Source of the DNA: Petunia secreta
Lineage: Eukaryota; Streptophyta; Magnoliopsida; Solanales; Solanaceae
Reading direction: 5' to 3'
DNA length: 64,000 nucleotides
Assembly (NCBI GenBank): GCA_029990175.1
Contig: JARKIP010000011.1
Span: 310,001 to 374,000, forward strand
Shown here: positions 1 to 10,830 of the stretch, piece by piece
Position numbering within the stretch: position 1 is the stretch's first letter
How the letters are laid out: every line of letters starts with the position of its first letter
The notes under the pieces: model-generated
Seen by the model: the letters and a program-made list of their open reading frames with translations, nothing else
Databases searched by the model: none
What the model was told of the DNA's origin: nothing
Program-made: the position numbers and the translations under genes

Positions 1-256
1 AGTCTTGTAACATCCCAAAAGTAAAAGCTCGAGGTGGAACCACTTTTCGTGGGACTTGGGAATGTGCCTAACACCTTCTTCCCCGAGTTATTTGGACTTC
101 TTACCCTCGAATCTCAGAAAATTCGAATTATAGAACAAAACTCAACCTTAGACATTTTGGTGTCCTAATATACCTTAGAAAACGCATATTAGGTGGCGAC
201 TTCAAGTTCAAACTCAACCGATTTACCTAGTCAAACCAGAGTTACCTAGTCAAACA
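1..256 (+). mobile_element. Partial 5' LTR (3' end) of Ogre/Tat-type element A
   Basis: This stretch is repeated, with clear divergence, at 7637-7872, and it ends in CAAACA immediately before a primer-binding site. It is therefore the downstream end of a 5' LTR whose start lies left of the window. By eye the two copies differ at roughly a tenth of positions, which suggests an old insertion. The phrase around 30-110 (GGGACTTGGGA...CCTAACACCTTCTTCCC) is typical of long LTRs of Tat/Ogre-type Ty3/gypsy elements in asterids; that lineage call comes from the PBS and PPT form as well. The last 40 bases contain a short direct repeat (GTTACCTAGTCAAAC) that the 3' copy lacks. Confidence 0.8.
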
Positions 257-260
257 CTTA

Positions 261-278
261 TGGCGACTCCACTGGGGA
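261..278 (+). other. Primer-binding site of element A
   Basis: TGGCGACTCCACTGGGGA lies four bases after the LTR end. Tat/Ogre retrotransposons carry a PBS of this form, complementary to the 3' end of tRNA-Arg. It fixes the LTR/internal boundary and shows that element A reads on the plus strand. Confidence 0.8.
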
Positions 279-510
279 TACTTAATAGTCTTAACCACAA
301 CGGGTTTTATTTTTGGGATTTTATTTTCTATTACCTTGCTTATTATTATTGTTATTATTTGATGCGGGGCAAATTGAGAGCCTAAGCGCCAACCATCAAG
401 GGCCAAGCTTAAAGGACACAAGAGAGTGCACAAGGAAGAGTCTTGAAGAAGGAGGCCTCGGAGATGACTTGAAGAGCTTGCAGTTGAGCGCCTTGGAGTC
501 CACAGCTTTG

Positions 511-607
511 GGCAGACCGCCCCCTACACTAGGCGGACCGCCTCTTTGGATGATGCTCTCTGAATTTGGACTGGGCGGACCGCCCACTGACAGAGGCGGA
601 CCGCCTC
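511..607 (+). repeat. Four GGCGGACCGCC-type palindromes in the element A leader
   Basis: AGGCGGACCGCCT (531-543), GGGCGGACCGCCC (573-585) and GAGGCGGACCGCCTC (593-607) are perfect inverted repeats around a central A/C. A degenerate copy lies at 511-521. They are followed by three GGGGCGCC boxes (about 632-686). They lie about 250-400 bases after the PBS, where an RNA dimerisation or packaging signal might be expected; that role is inference. Confidence 0.7.
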
Positions 608-935
608 TTTGTCAACAGGAGGGGCGCCTACTTCAGCAGGTGGGGCGCCTACTCAGGGTGCCTGTCGTCTAGTCGGGGCGCCCACTTTTCTCGGCGGAGG
701 GCCTAATTCAAGACGGGAATTCTACTAGCTTAGAGTGTATTTACTATTCTAGCCCTAAGTGGCTTTTTATGTATTGACCCCAGTTGAGGGCTTTAGAGAC
801 ATTTCACTTAGGAGTGTGGGAACCCTATAAATATCAAGCGACCTGGAACTACGTTACCACCTGATACGTAGGTAGCCTACCCAAGGTTTGGTCACACTAA
901 TACAAAAATTTTATTTTCCCAAAAAACTAGACACT

Positions 936-1082
936 AGGGCAGAATTTTTGAGGACCTCTCAAAAATACCAAAAGGACAGGAAAAACCGACATTGGGGCAG
1001 AAATTTTTGAGGTCCTCCCATAAATTTCAGAAGAAAGGAAAGTGAAAAGACTGGGGCAGAATTTTGAGGTTCCCTCAAAATT
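936..1082 (+). repeat. Three-copy GGGGCAGAA-plus-hairpin repeat
   Basis: Three units of about 57-60 bases each start with (A/T)GGGGCAGAA or a close variant, followed at once by an inverted repeat: 943-966 (TTTTTGAG/CTCAAAAA), 1001-1027, and 1060-1082 (AATTTTGAGG/CCTCAAAATT). The hairpins vary in sequence while pairing is largely kept. The same leading motif followed by a hairpin occurs downstream of pol in element B (52757-52815, minus strand). Confidence 0.65.
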
Positions 1083-1449
1083 CATCAACATGAGCTTTTA
1101 GTGTGGTCTGAGGGGCAAACGACATCAATGTTGTACTCGAATTATACAATGCAGTCTGTTATTCAATGGAAATAAAGCACATCTTTTCTACCAAATCTTT
1201 TTCCAAACACTTCTATCATTTTCTTTTATATCCCCACTTGCACGACTAAGGTCCTGGCATTCACAAAGATATTACAAGAAGAAGGCGCGGAGTGAACAAA
1301 GAATGCACAAATCAAACCTTCCTCCGACAACTCAGAAATTTTTATTTGAACGCATGCATTATAAAAGCAAGAGAATGACAATCTTCCTAACAATATTGCA
1401 GACACCACAATGGCACCCTATTTTGCACTTCACTTTACTTTTGTTCGCA

Positions 1450-1760
1450 AGGTACACAGCCCGACGCGACATGCATATATCTCACGACGAGAAGCAGTAG
1501 TAGGATCTTATTACGAGGAGGCAGTCGCAGTTTTCATTCCCTTGACATGCATATAGGTTCTCATTATGAAGAGGTAGTAGCAGTGCTGACGAGAAATAGG
1601 TTCTCTTTACAAGGAGGCACACATCTCATGACGAGAGGCAGTAGCAGTAGGTTCTCATTACGATGAGGCATATATCTCATGATGAAAAGCAGTAGCAATG
1701 CTGACGAGCACATAGGTCTCTTTATGAGAGGCATTGGCAAGATGATCCAATAACAGGAAA
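1450..1760 (+). repeat. Degenerate tandem-like repeat array (element A 3' UTR)
   Basis: Phrases such as GGTTCTCATTA, ATCTCA(C/T)GA(C/T)GA and GGCAGTAGCAG recur four to five times in shuffled order. Position between internal region and PPT matches the hypervariable 3' UTR repeats known for plant Tat/Ogre elements. Confidence 0.55.
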
Positions 1761-1960
1761 GTCTATTTATGCCTTTGCTCACATATTATTTGGCAAAACT
1801 CACTTTTATCGCAGGACATACAATCCGGCATGGCAAAGACACTACAATCTAGCACCCCGCACAAACACTTTCTTTTTCTAAATACACATTCCAAGAGTCG
1901 CGACAAAATTGGCCACTCTGTCTACGTTTTTGCCCGAAGATTCTTTCATCATCCCTGGGC

Positions 1961-1973
1961 AAAGAGGGGCAGC
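1961..1973 (+). other. Polypurine tract of element A
   Basis: AAAGAGGGGCAGC directly precedes TGTTGACACC, the first bases of the 3' LTR. Element B has the same AGAGGGGCAGC before its own LTR start (50534-50549, minus strand), supporting close relationship. Confidence 0.75.
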
Positions 1974-3537
1974 TGTTGACACCCAATTATATTCCTCCTG
2001 TTTCAATAGCCATTTTTCATACAAAAACACACTAGTAACCCACAGTTATCTTCATACAAAATCCTTATCGCATACAGGCACTCCAATTTGGCTATTCTTT
2101 TTAAAGACGCCCTCACAAATCACTGTTATTTCACAACCTGGTATGTGTCCAATTACAAATTTTGCAAAAATTTCCACACTCTGACAAAATTACTCAAATT
2201 ATTTCAAAACCTCAAAATTACATTTTTATAATTTTTAGTCATTCCGGCACTATAGAATTAATTTTATAATTTTTCTATAATTTTACACCTATTTTATACC
2301 TCTTTTATACATTTTTATACTATTTATATACACAAATATACACTTTAGCATTTATACACATCATCATGCCATGTATACCCACGTCTACTCATGTTGGCGT
2401 ACCTGGCAAAATCCTAGCCATTCGTAGGTTTGATCCAATGGCTGATATCTAAGTTTCTTTTTTTAATTAAATAATTGGACCCCCAAACCCTATACCCTCT
2501 CTCATTTCCCCATTATTTGCGTCGCCTCTCTCCTTCACTTTCTCTCTCACGCAAAAAATCCTAACCCACATGTTACGCCATTTTCCGGCCACCCCACTGG
2601 AGAAACTCCAAACAAATTACATCCACATGCTCCCCTTAACCTCCGCAACCAAACCCTCATGCCAATTTTCCATTTTGATAGAGGTCAAAATTTGACCTCT
2701 TGTCGACCTGTATCTCTATCACCAGAAAAGAACTCCGACCATGGCTAAGAAAATCCTAAAGTGTCACTACCAGAAAAAGGAAAAAATCCCCCACACATAG
2801 GTAATCGGTGTGGGTTCAAACTCGACTCGGCTCTGATGTTTAAACGGGTAATCTCTAATCCTTTGGCTTGATTACTTGAACTAGTGTGATAACATGCCTA
2901 AATTTTCCTATTCATTCCCATGTTAACATAGTTAGTGGTCATTTAGCGATTAACTAGAGTGAAAATTTGTGAAGTTGTTAACCTTTATTCGTTTCATTAA
3001 GTTTGAACACTGATTAGTGCCTGAGTTTATTGTGACTATAACTTATGTCCTGAACCACCCTTGTTAGCCTCTAAATTTGAAACCAAGGGCAGTCTAGTGA
3101 GTTGCCTATGCTCATTCATGTTTGTTGCAGTGTATTTGGCCTCTTACTATGCTAAAGTGAATGATTTTCATGATTACATATTTGGAAACTGAATGAGTGG
3201 CCTGTCTTACATGCTTAAGAAGATTTGAATTGGTTGGAGTAAAATCTTTGATTGATACTCGAAAGGGTGGTAGGTTGCTTGATTGATCTGAGATTAATTG
3301 AAATCCTTTTTGAAAATCTGTCACTGATTTTGAGCCTAAATATGCCTATATGAATTATTTGCTTTGCGTAAAAGGAGTGAACTATATTTGTCTTAAGTTC
3401 TTATTTGCCTTAGACTTATGGATTGACTGAACTATACTTGGTAAGTATACTTATTTGAGTCATTTTAACTATGGGAAGCAATATTCTCTTACCTTCCTTA
3501 GCTTTTGCCCGTTTGACTCAAAACCTCTCATCACACC

Positions 3538-3545
3538 TATATAAA
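3538..3545 (+). promoter_or_regulatory. TATA box of element A LTR
   Basis: TATATAAA lies about 1.56 kb into the LTR and is followed by a CA-rich segment with repeated CACTGAA phrases at 3570-3630, a plausible transcription start region (R). Inferred from sequence only. Confidence 0.5.
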
Positions 3546-3811
3546 CTTACGTGCTTCTCATTCTAAGAGACCATTCATACACTGAATACACGCAGCTCTC
3601 ACATTGAAACACTGAATGCACATTGCACACTGAAAACATCTTCTTCTCTTACTCTCAAGTTCCTGAGAAAAGTCCTGCTTTCTTTTCTCACCTTGGATAC
3701 TGTCTCTGAGGATATTTAATACTGCCTAGATATCATTTGGCATGTTTGCTGCTATTCATAACAAGGTATAAAGCTCTTTCTAAATCTACGCTACTCTTTG
3801 CCTGAATTTGC

Positions 3812-3814
<3 letters not shown>

Positions 3815-3842
<28 letters not shown>
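3815..3842. repeat. (TA)n microsatellite
   Basis: An uninterrupted run of about fourteen TA dinucleotides inside the element A LTR, shortly before the Tekay insertion. Confidence 0.95.
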
Positions 3843-3843
<1 letters not shown>

Positions 3844-5265
3844 CTTGTAATCATGAGATAATATCCGTGGAATAGTATATGAAAGTTGTGTAAGTTCTCT
3901 TGTTATTTGCGTAAATCTTGCTTTAAACTTAGGCTCGTTCGAGGACGAACGAGAGTTTAAGTGGAGGAGAATGAAACGACCTCGGTCAGTCGTTTCAGAA
4001 GTTAGGACTCCGATTGGCATGCCAATAATTTTAAAATATTCGTAATATCCATTAGGACCTGTTTGTAAAATTTGAGCTAAATTAGACCTCGTTTGATAGG
4101 CATCGGAAGAAGGGTTCAGTTTTTATTGTTGATAAATATTAAAAAGAGATTTTCGAGCTCGGTTTTGCCAAATGAGCTCCGATTCGAAATCCGAAAGCGC
4201 CGTTAGGTTCGTATGATTATTTGTGATTTTTGTAAACTTTCGAAAGTGAATTTCGATATTTTTCGGCTAGTTTCCGCTAAAATGCCGAAAGTTAAATAAT
4301 TTGACTTCTTTTCCATTTAAATTCGCATCTTGAGTTTCGGGAACCCGATTTTGAGATCCGCCTTCGCGAGTATGTTACATATATTTTGTATAACTCGTAT
4401 GCAAAAGTTGGAATTATTTTGAATATCGTAGGGTACCATTCTAATTTTCGTTAACAAAAGAAAATAAGATAAAAGAAAACAAAAAAAATGCCAGAAAATG
4501 AGAAGGAGCCAGAAAAAAGTAAAATTTTCACCCTGAAACATTCAGGTAATGATCCTAATATATTATTTGAGTTTGTTACGTGTGTTTGAATATGTTTTAA
4601 CGATAGAACTTGGAATATTATACATCGTTTTAATAAGTTCAATTAATAGTTTAAAGGGTCAAATGGACCCCGATAATGGAATTGATTATATATTCGTACT
4701 CAGTGAGTTATGAGCAACTTATAAATGTAAATTATTTGAGGTTTGGTTATGTGACCTTAAACCCTGTACATAGGCCTGGCCTGCATATTGCGTATGCGAA
4801 TAGGGTACCAGGTTCCTAACCGGATTGCCCTAAGATGTGAGGAATGAAGCCTTTAGCCTAATTTGATATATTTTTCTGCTTATTGAATAGAGTGGGATCG
4901 TTTGGCAATGAAACAAAAGGATAAAGCGGTTGTTGATTAGCAATGCCAACTTTTGGAAGAGGTAAGTGTTTATATCCATTTCTTTGGAGGCACCTGGCCT
5001 CGTGGATTTTCTACCACGTGTTCCCCACGTGTGTAGCTGCCGATAGGCATACTCCTTACGCCTTAGCTTTGGATTTACCTTGTATATTATATATTATGTC
5101 CTGTTGTTGGTATTGCATTGAGGATCTGAGCATTGTACTCTGGCTGTGAGTTGGCATCTATTTCTCGGCTGTCGATGAGAGTCCCCCGCCGGTGAAGGGT
5201 TATTATTGCATTACATTGAATTCATATGCATTATATGTCATTCATATGCATTACATTGTATATCA

Positions 5266-5560
5266 TATTGGGTGCAGGAGTATTCCGCCCCAAGAGCGGG
5301 AGTATTCCACTCCATTGTATCATATTGAGGGTAGGAGTATTCCGCCCCAGGAGTAGGAGTATTCCGCTCCATTGTATCATATTGAGGGTAGGAGGATTCC
5401 GCCCCAGGAGAGTGCAGGAGTATTCTGCCTCAGCTTTACATTATATCGGGTGCAGGAGTATTCCGCCCCAAGAGAGTGCAGGAGTATTCCGCCCCAGGAG
5501 CAGGAGTATTCCGCTCCAGTTGGTTATCAGATTGGACTTTCCCTCGAATGCAGGAGTATC
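5266..5560 (+). repeat. GGAGTATTCCGC minisatellite in the Tekay LTR
   Basis: About nine copies of a 16-45 base unit with core GCAGGAGTATTCCGCCCC. The core contains the near-palindrome GGAGTATTCC. Spacers alternate between AAGAG/AGGAG and TCCATTGTATCATATTGAGG. Open frames across it simply follow the repeat. Confidence 0.85.
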
Positions 5561-5607
5561 CGCTTCGAGATGGGATGACGGGCACATGTGACCCTTTGCA
5601 TCATATT

Positions 5608-5660
5608 TCATTTCATTTCATTTCATCTCACTTCATTTCATTTCATCTCAATTCATACCA
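5608..5660. repeat. (ATTTC)n imperfect microsatellite
   Basis: ATTTC/ATCTC pentamers repeated about ten times within the Tekay LTR. Confidence 0.9.
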
Positions 5661-6349
5661 TTGTGTAGACTTGCGGCATATGACTACTGTTCTGCTTATA
5701 CGTGCATCGCTTATTTGTTGATATGTTTCTGCCACGCACCCTTGGTTGAGTTTAGACGTTTCTTATGTTTTTCCGGTTGTTATCTGGCTCTGCCTTTTTA
5801 TAATTTAAATAAAAGGAATTTGGTTTATCTGTTTCTTTTCTCCCTGGCTAGCTAACCTATTCTTTGAGGTGGCTAGTCTGCCCTACTTATTGAGTCCTTT
5901 TGACTCACCCTTGTTTGTTATTTGTTTCTTGTCTATCTATTCGTTTCGGCAGGTTCGCTCCAGGATTGAGTTCGCCACGTTGTTCAGGAGCGAAGACGAC
6001 TTCAGCTGTCAGGGTGAGCCAGCTTTTATTTCGGATAGCCACCAGTTTAATGGTTATTATTTTAGTTGCATTTTGCTCCCTTCAGGAGGTATCTGTCTTC
6101 TTTTGTACTCTTAGATGTCTAGTCTGGATAGCCCTAAACCTAGTATGTTGGGTAGTCAGCTGTAATTTCTTTTGTACAGCTTAGAGGTATCAGTATGTCT
6201 GTATTTTTTTTAAAGTGTCGTCCTTATTTATGAATTGTTATATGTATTTTCCTAATTTAATTGGTAAGGGTTCGCCCGATGGGTCTAAGGGAGGATGTTG
6301 GGTGCCCGCACGGCCTAACCAGATTTCGGGTCGTGTCGGTTCTTCTTTG

Positions 6350-6378
6350 CCCCCCCCCTCCCCCCCCCCCCCCCCCCC
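6350..6378. repeat. Poly-C tract
   Basis: A run of C broken by a single T, just beyond the end of the Tekay LTR. Length in such tracts is often unreliable in assemblies. Confidence 0.9.
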
Positions 6379-7892
6379 GGCTAACCCTTTTGAATGCAGC
6401 CTGTTTGGATGGTCTTAAATAGACCATACCAGTTTTGTCCATTACAGGAAAGCCTGAGTTTCGTTTGACCAGTGATAACCCTTTCTAAGTTAATCATAAT
6501 ACAGGAGTTCTGGGGTGTAAATCACTAGTGTTATGAGTAATGGTGGCAGTTCTAAGCATGATGCCAAGGAACATGGCATAAAATTCAATTTCTTATACCT
6601 TTAGAATCCCTTATCTGTGTATTTGTTAGGGTATCCTGCCTGTACTTATGTGGGAGTAAATAACGCCCACTGGTTGTGTTATTCGGTCACACAGGGGCCT
6701 TTTCTAATCTATTCTTTATGTGTTCGCCTCATAATCATGCTAACACAAGACCTGCATTGCTAAATTTGAAATATGATCATTAATAATGCATGTTCGTTTA
6801 AGTAATAGCGTGAAAGCTAAGATCTAATGACAGTTAGGCGTTTAAATCAACATGATTGTAGTATATTATGGCTCAAATTCCATGATGCAATGTTTAATTA
6901 AGATCTTCCATGTGAAAACCTAGAAATTTTGAAAACAGGGGTTAAAAATGTCATGCCTGCTTAATCTGAAACTATTTTTGTAAAGTAATCTACCCCTATT
7001 TCTGTGTTACTGGTACAGGGCCCAAAACCTTGTTTAAAATCTTGCCCTTATGTGTTTGAACTAATTTTTATCAAGCTTTAATCTCCTATACACTAATCTA
7101 ATAGTGTATAGGGGAGTATAAGTCTTGGGATCCATTATACAAATTATTGTATGTATTTTCTAAAAGTTATTATCACTTAATCATAATTTTTGAAAGCACA
7201 CAAATGCACAAAATATATATATATGTTTTCAAAAAACTAACCCAAAAAAAAAAAAAAATAGCCATTAAGGTTAGGGCTTGGCAACTAATGTCAAGTCACA
7301 CCGACCCGGAATGGCTATTATTTTTTTACAAAATAAACCCAATTTAGTTTGTATCAAAATCTAAAACCATTTTAAAAAACTGGCTATTTCTGCAAGATGT
7401 ATTAAACGCTAAAATTGCATAAACGTGCTGCTTTGGAACATCTCTTGAGATTTTAACCCATTTGGCACAATGTTTGTAAGATCAGAGGCCAAAAGTGTGA
7501 TTAGGTGTTGGGGTTAGACTTACATTACTACCCATTCTATTGTATTGCATAATTAAACCTTATTGCTTGATTGGTTGCATTTTTAGCCACTTAAATTGGT
7601 AGAATAATTTGTAAATATAATTCATGTTTTGTCTATAGTCTTGTAACATCCCAAAAGTAAAAGCTCGAGCGGGAACCACATTTCGTGGGACTTGGGAAAG
7701 TGCCTAACACCTTCTTCCCTGAGTCATTTGGACTTCTTATCCTCAAATATCTGAAAATACGACTTATAGAACAATTCCCGACCTTAGATATTTAGATGAC
7801 CTAATACACATTAGAAAATGCATATTAGGTGGCGGCTCCAAGTTCAAACTCAACCGAGTTACCTAGTCAAACTCGAGTCTCGCCTCGCTCCG

Positions 7893-10793
7893 AGTCGGGT
7901 AAAAAGGGGGGTATAACAAGCTCAACGGTGGAAACAGGGCTGTCTACATTCAAGGCTGCAATGGCTGCTAGGCTGGCTAGGGCATTAGCCTCTATGTTTT
8001 CTTTTCTCGGTATATGACTGATCTTCCATTTTTGAAAATTCTGGCCAAGTATTCTTGCATGCGAGCGTCCTTTGCGGTGTAGGCCTCATTTACCTAATTG
8101 GCAACGAGCTGAGAATCGCAGTTGATGCTGATCTCCCTAGCCCCCAATATGCAAGTTAATTATAAAGCTTGAATTACGGCTTCATATTCTGCCTCGTTGT
8201 TCGTCATCTGGGAGCAGCTGACAGCTTTCCTAAATACGTTCTTCGCTGGGGATTTGATCACTAAACAAAGCCTAACCCCTTTTACGTTCGAGGCCCCATC
8301 GGTTTGGATCACCCATTCTCGAGGGTAACACCCTCCATCATCTCGCGCTTTGTCTCAGCTCCCGGCATCAAGTCGGTAATGAAGTCGGCGACAAAGTTCG
8401 AAAGTACCAGTGACTTGATTGCCGTATGTGGCTGATAAATGATGTCCTATTCACCGAGCTCGATGGCCCACTTTTACAACCTGCCTTATAGCTCGGGTTT
8501 GCGCAAAATAGCCCACAAGGGGAAAAGAGAAAAACCACGACAATGGTGTGACTCTGAAAATATGGATGCAACTTCCTTGCCGCCATGACTAAGGCGAGTG
8601 CGAGTTTCTCCAAGTGTTGGTACCTAGCTTATGTGTCTAAGAGAGACTTGCTAACGTAATACACTGGGAACTACACCCCCCTTCTGTTCTCGCACCAAGA
8701 CGGCTCTAACGGCAACTTGGGACACTGATAGGTATAATAATAACGGTTCTCCCCCGCGTGGCTTGGTTAGCAAGGGGGTTTTCCATATTGCTTTAGTTCC
8801 CGCAACGCCTTACTGCACTGCTCTGTCCATTCAAAGCTTTTATTCTTTTAAGGACATTGAAAAACTGATCACACTTTTCTGACGATCGTGAGAAGAACCG
8901 ACTGAGTGCTGCAATTCGGTTGTTAAGCCTTTTGACTTCAACTCCACTTTTTAAAACCTATGGTATAGCCTCGATCGCTTCAATCTTCGCGCGGTTTGCC
9001 TGTATGTCTCTGTTAGACAAGATGAAATCAAGGAACATACCTGAGGATACTCCGAAGGCACACTTCTCCGGGTTGAGCTTCATTCCAAATTGATCCATGA
9101 TGTCAAACGCTATCTCCAAGTGGCTTATGTGATCCTTGGAAAATTCTGATTTGACTAGCATGTCGTCGATGTATACTTCCATGGTTTTCCCGATATGCTC
9201 TTTGAACAAAAGTTTCACTAATCTTTGATAGGTTGCTCATGTGCTCTTTAGTCCGAAAGGCATTACTCTGTAACAGTAAGTCCCCCATATTCGTGATGAA
9301 ATAAGTCTTTTCTTAATCATCCAGGTTCATAAGGATCAGGTTATACCCAGAGTAGGCGTCCAGAAAACTTAAAGCTTCGTAGGTTGCTGTTGAATCGACA
9401 AGTTGATCGATGTTGGGCAGTGGGAAAGAGTCCTTCAAGCATGCTTTGTTCAGATCTATATAGTCGATGCACATCCTCCACTTGCCATTCTTCTTGGGGA
9501 CTACCATAACATTGGATAGCCAATCGGGGTATTGAACCTCGCAAATGGAACCGTTGTTTAGTAGCTTCTCGACCTCTTCATGGACCGCCTGTCCCTTTTC
9601 ATGACTGATAGGTCGTTTCATCAACTTGATTGGCTTGAAGGTTAGATCGACGTTCAGATTATGTGTGACAATGCTAGTTCATATTCCTGGCATGTCGGTA
9701 TGTGTCCAGTCGAAAGTGCCCGACTGAGCACGCAGGAAGTTAGCGTACTCTTGTTTGGCTTAGGTTGAGAGTTTGACCCCCACATCAAATTTCTTGTCCA
9801 GAATCCTCTCGTCAAAAATCATCGGGTCAAGGTCATCAACTCTAGCTTTAGCAGGCTTGTCTTTTTCCTCCAGATCAAAAGGCGTGATGGCTGGCTCTCG
9901 AAACCCGGCCGCTTCATGGACCCCATTTCCAAAAGGTACACTGGTGACCAGGTCAGGACCAAGCAACTTGTCTAATATCTTCTTCTGGTTTTTTGTTTCC
10001 TTCTTGGTGGCATCTATTACAGCAGTTACATAACAGCTCTGGAATAACTTTTGCTCCATCTGAATTTCCCTCACCCCTCAAGGAGTCGGGTATTTAAGGG
10101 TTTGGTGAAGCATAGACGGCACTGCACATACTTCGTGAATCTAGGGCCTCTAGAGAATAATGTTATACGAGAGATCGCATGTTATTACTTGGAATGACGC
10201 CAACTGCTTTGCTCCCGGTAGGTGTACCTAAAGGAGTATCTATCCTACAAACTTCTCGCTGGAGCTGTTAAAACTGGTTATAGGGTACAGGCTGGGAATT
10301 ACCTAATCCTGCACCTCCATCTGGAAAATAACCTTCCAATGAATGATGTTGACCGCGCTGCCAGGATCCACCAGCACACGCTTGACTCCAGCATCGTGTA
10401 CTTGCAGGGTGATTATAAAAAAGTCATAGTGAGGCTGATGGGCTCATCGTGAGTCCTTGTCATCAAACTCGATGATGTTGATGCGTAGTTTCTTGGATAT
10501 CTCTTGGTGAGCCTCGAAGACCATGATAGTTTTGGTCCTGGCACTTTCGACCCTGGGTCCTCCAAAGATCGTATTGATGGGCTTTTTTACTGTTGGTATC
10601 GTTCCATGATGGGGCATAATACACCGTTAAGATCCTGGCCATGACGACAGATAACTGGGTTTTGATCTAAGATAGTAGTTCACAGTTTCAGTCGTGCCGA
10701 CCGAGTCATGAATTATTTGTTGGATCGCGTTACCGACATCTCGTATGGCGTAGTTGTCGTTGCTCGACATGATTATGCCTTTTCCTTCGTAGA
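7893..10793 (-). pseudogene. Decayed Tat/Retand Ty3/gypsy protease-RT-RNase H region
   Basis: Read on the minus strand, the remnant runs from a short start MSSNDNYAIRDVGNAIQQ (from 10770) through a protease segment near 10300-10400 (RVLVDPGSAVNIIHW, where DPGS replaces the usual D-T/S-G active site), the RT, and RNase H. The RT is split: 9313-9624 has PDWLSNVMVVPKKNGKWRM and SFLDAYSGYN, and 8958-9218 has YIDDML and LNPEKCAFGV. RNase H pieces are at 8368-8640 (EKLALALVMAARKL) and 7893-8280 (MTNNEAEYEAVIQAL, then ENIEANALASLAAIAAL). Frameshifts and stops fall between every block. Most of gag is missing. Integrase would lie further left but the sequence is cut at 7873 by element A. Confidence 0.85.
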
Positions 10794-10809
10794 ATACCTA
10801 CAATTGCCT

Positions 10810-10827
10810 AAACCACAGTGCGCGCCA
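10810..10827 (-). other. Degenerate PBS of the minus-strand Retand element
   Basis: On the minus strand TGGCGCGCACTGTGG follows the presumed LTR end. It resembles the TGGCGCCCACCGTGGGGC-type site of Retand elements with a few changes. It sits just upstream of the MSSNDN start, as expected for a 5' leader. Confidence 0.55.
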
Positions 10828-10830
10828 AAC

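Larger units (their letters stand above)
279..1973 (+). mobile_element. Internal region of element A, without gag or pol
   Basis: Only 1.7 kb separates the PBS from the polypurine tract. No gag, protease, RT, RNase H or integrase homology is visible in any frame, so the element is non-autonomous (a large retrotransposon derivative). What it holds is structural: GC-rich palindromes at 511-607, three hairpin repeats at 936-1082 and a degenerate repeat array at about 1450-1760. The array occupies the same relative place, just ahead of the 3' LTR, as the 78-bp array in element B. The open frame at 313-672 starts with a hydrophobic run but runs through the palindromes, and I do not treat it as a gene. 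Confidence 0.7.
3932..6336 (+). mobile_element. Tekay/Del-type LTR with a stub of internal sequence
   Basis: The stub TCGTTCGAGGACGAACGA at 3936-3953, then a purine tract AAGTGGAGGAGAA, then TGAAACGACC (LTR start at 3972) is the characteristic pol-end/PPT/LTR junction of Tekay (Del) chromoviruses. The LTR ends near AAGGGAGGATGTTGGGTGCCC...TCGTGT at about 6336, the usual Tekay LTR end in slightly decayed form. Only the last 40 or so bases of internal sequence remain, so this is not a clean solo LTR but a truncated element. It splits the LTR of element A. I could not identify a target-site duplication. Confidence 0.6.
1974..7872 (+). mobile_element. 3' LTR of element A, interrupted by a Tekay LTR
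   Basis: It starts TGTTGACACC after the polypurine tract and ends where identity to the 5' LTR stops (CAAAC at 7868-7872). It spans 5.9 kb, but about 2.4 kb of that is a Tekay insertion (3932-6336), so the original LTR was about 3.5 kb. A TATA box lies at 3538-3545 with a typical AC-rich start region behind it. The right part (6337-7872) contains phrases such as CTGGCTATTTCTG that recur in the element B LTR, confirming relationship. Beyond 7872 the sequence changes at once to a minus-strand pol fragment, so element A inserted into that fragment. The exact 3' terminus is uncertain by one or two bases. Confidence 0.7.

Noticed and set aside
313..672. 119-codon frame with a hydrophobic start resembling a signal peptide
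   Set aside because: It lies in the leader of a non-autonomous retroelement, and its second half is only the translation of GGCGGACCGCC palindromes.
3936..3953. TCGTTCGAGGACGAACGA palindrome as an operator-like site
   Set aside because: It is the known pol-end sequence of Tekay elements; the palindrome is part of that conserved stub.
5226..5591. 121-codon frame in the Tekay LTR
   Set aside because: Translation of the GGAGTATTCCGC minisatellite; no independent evidence for coding.
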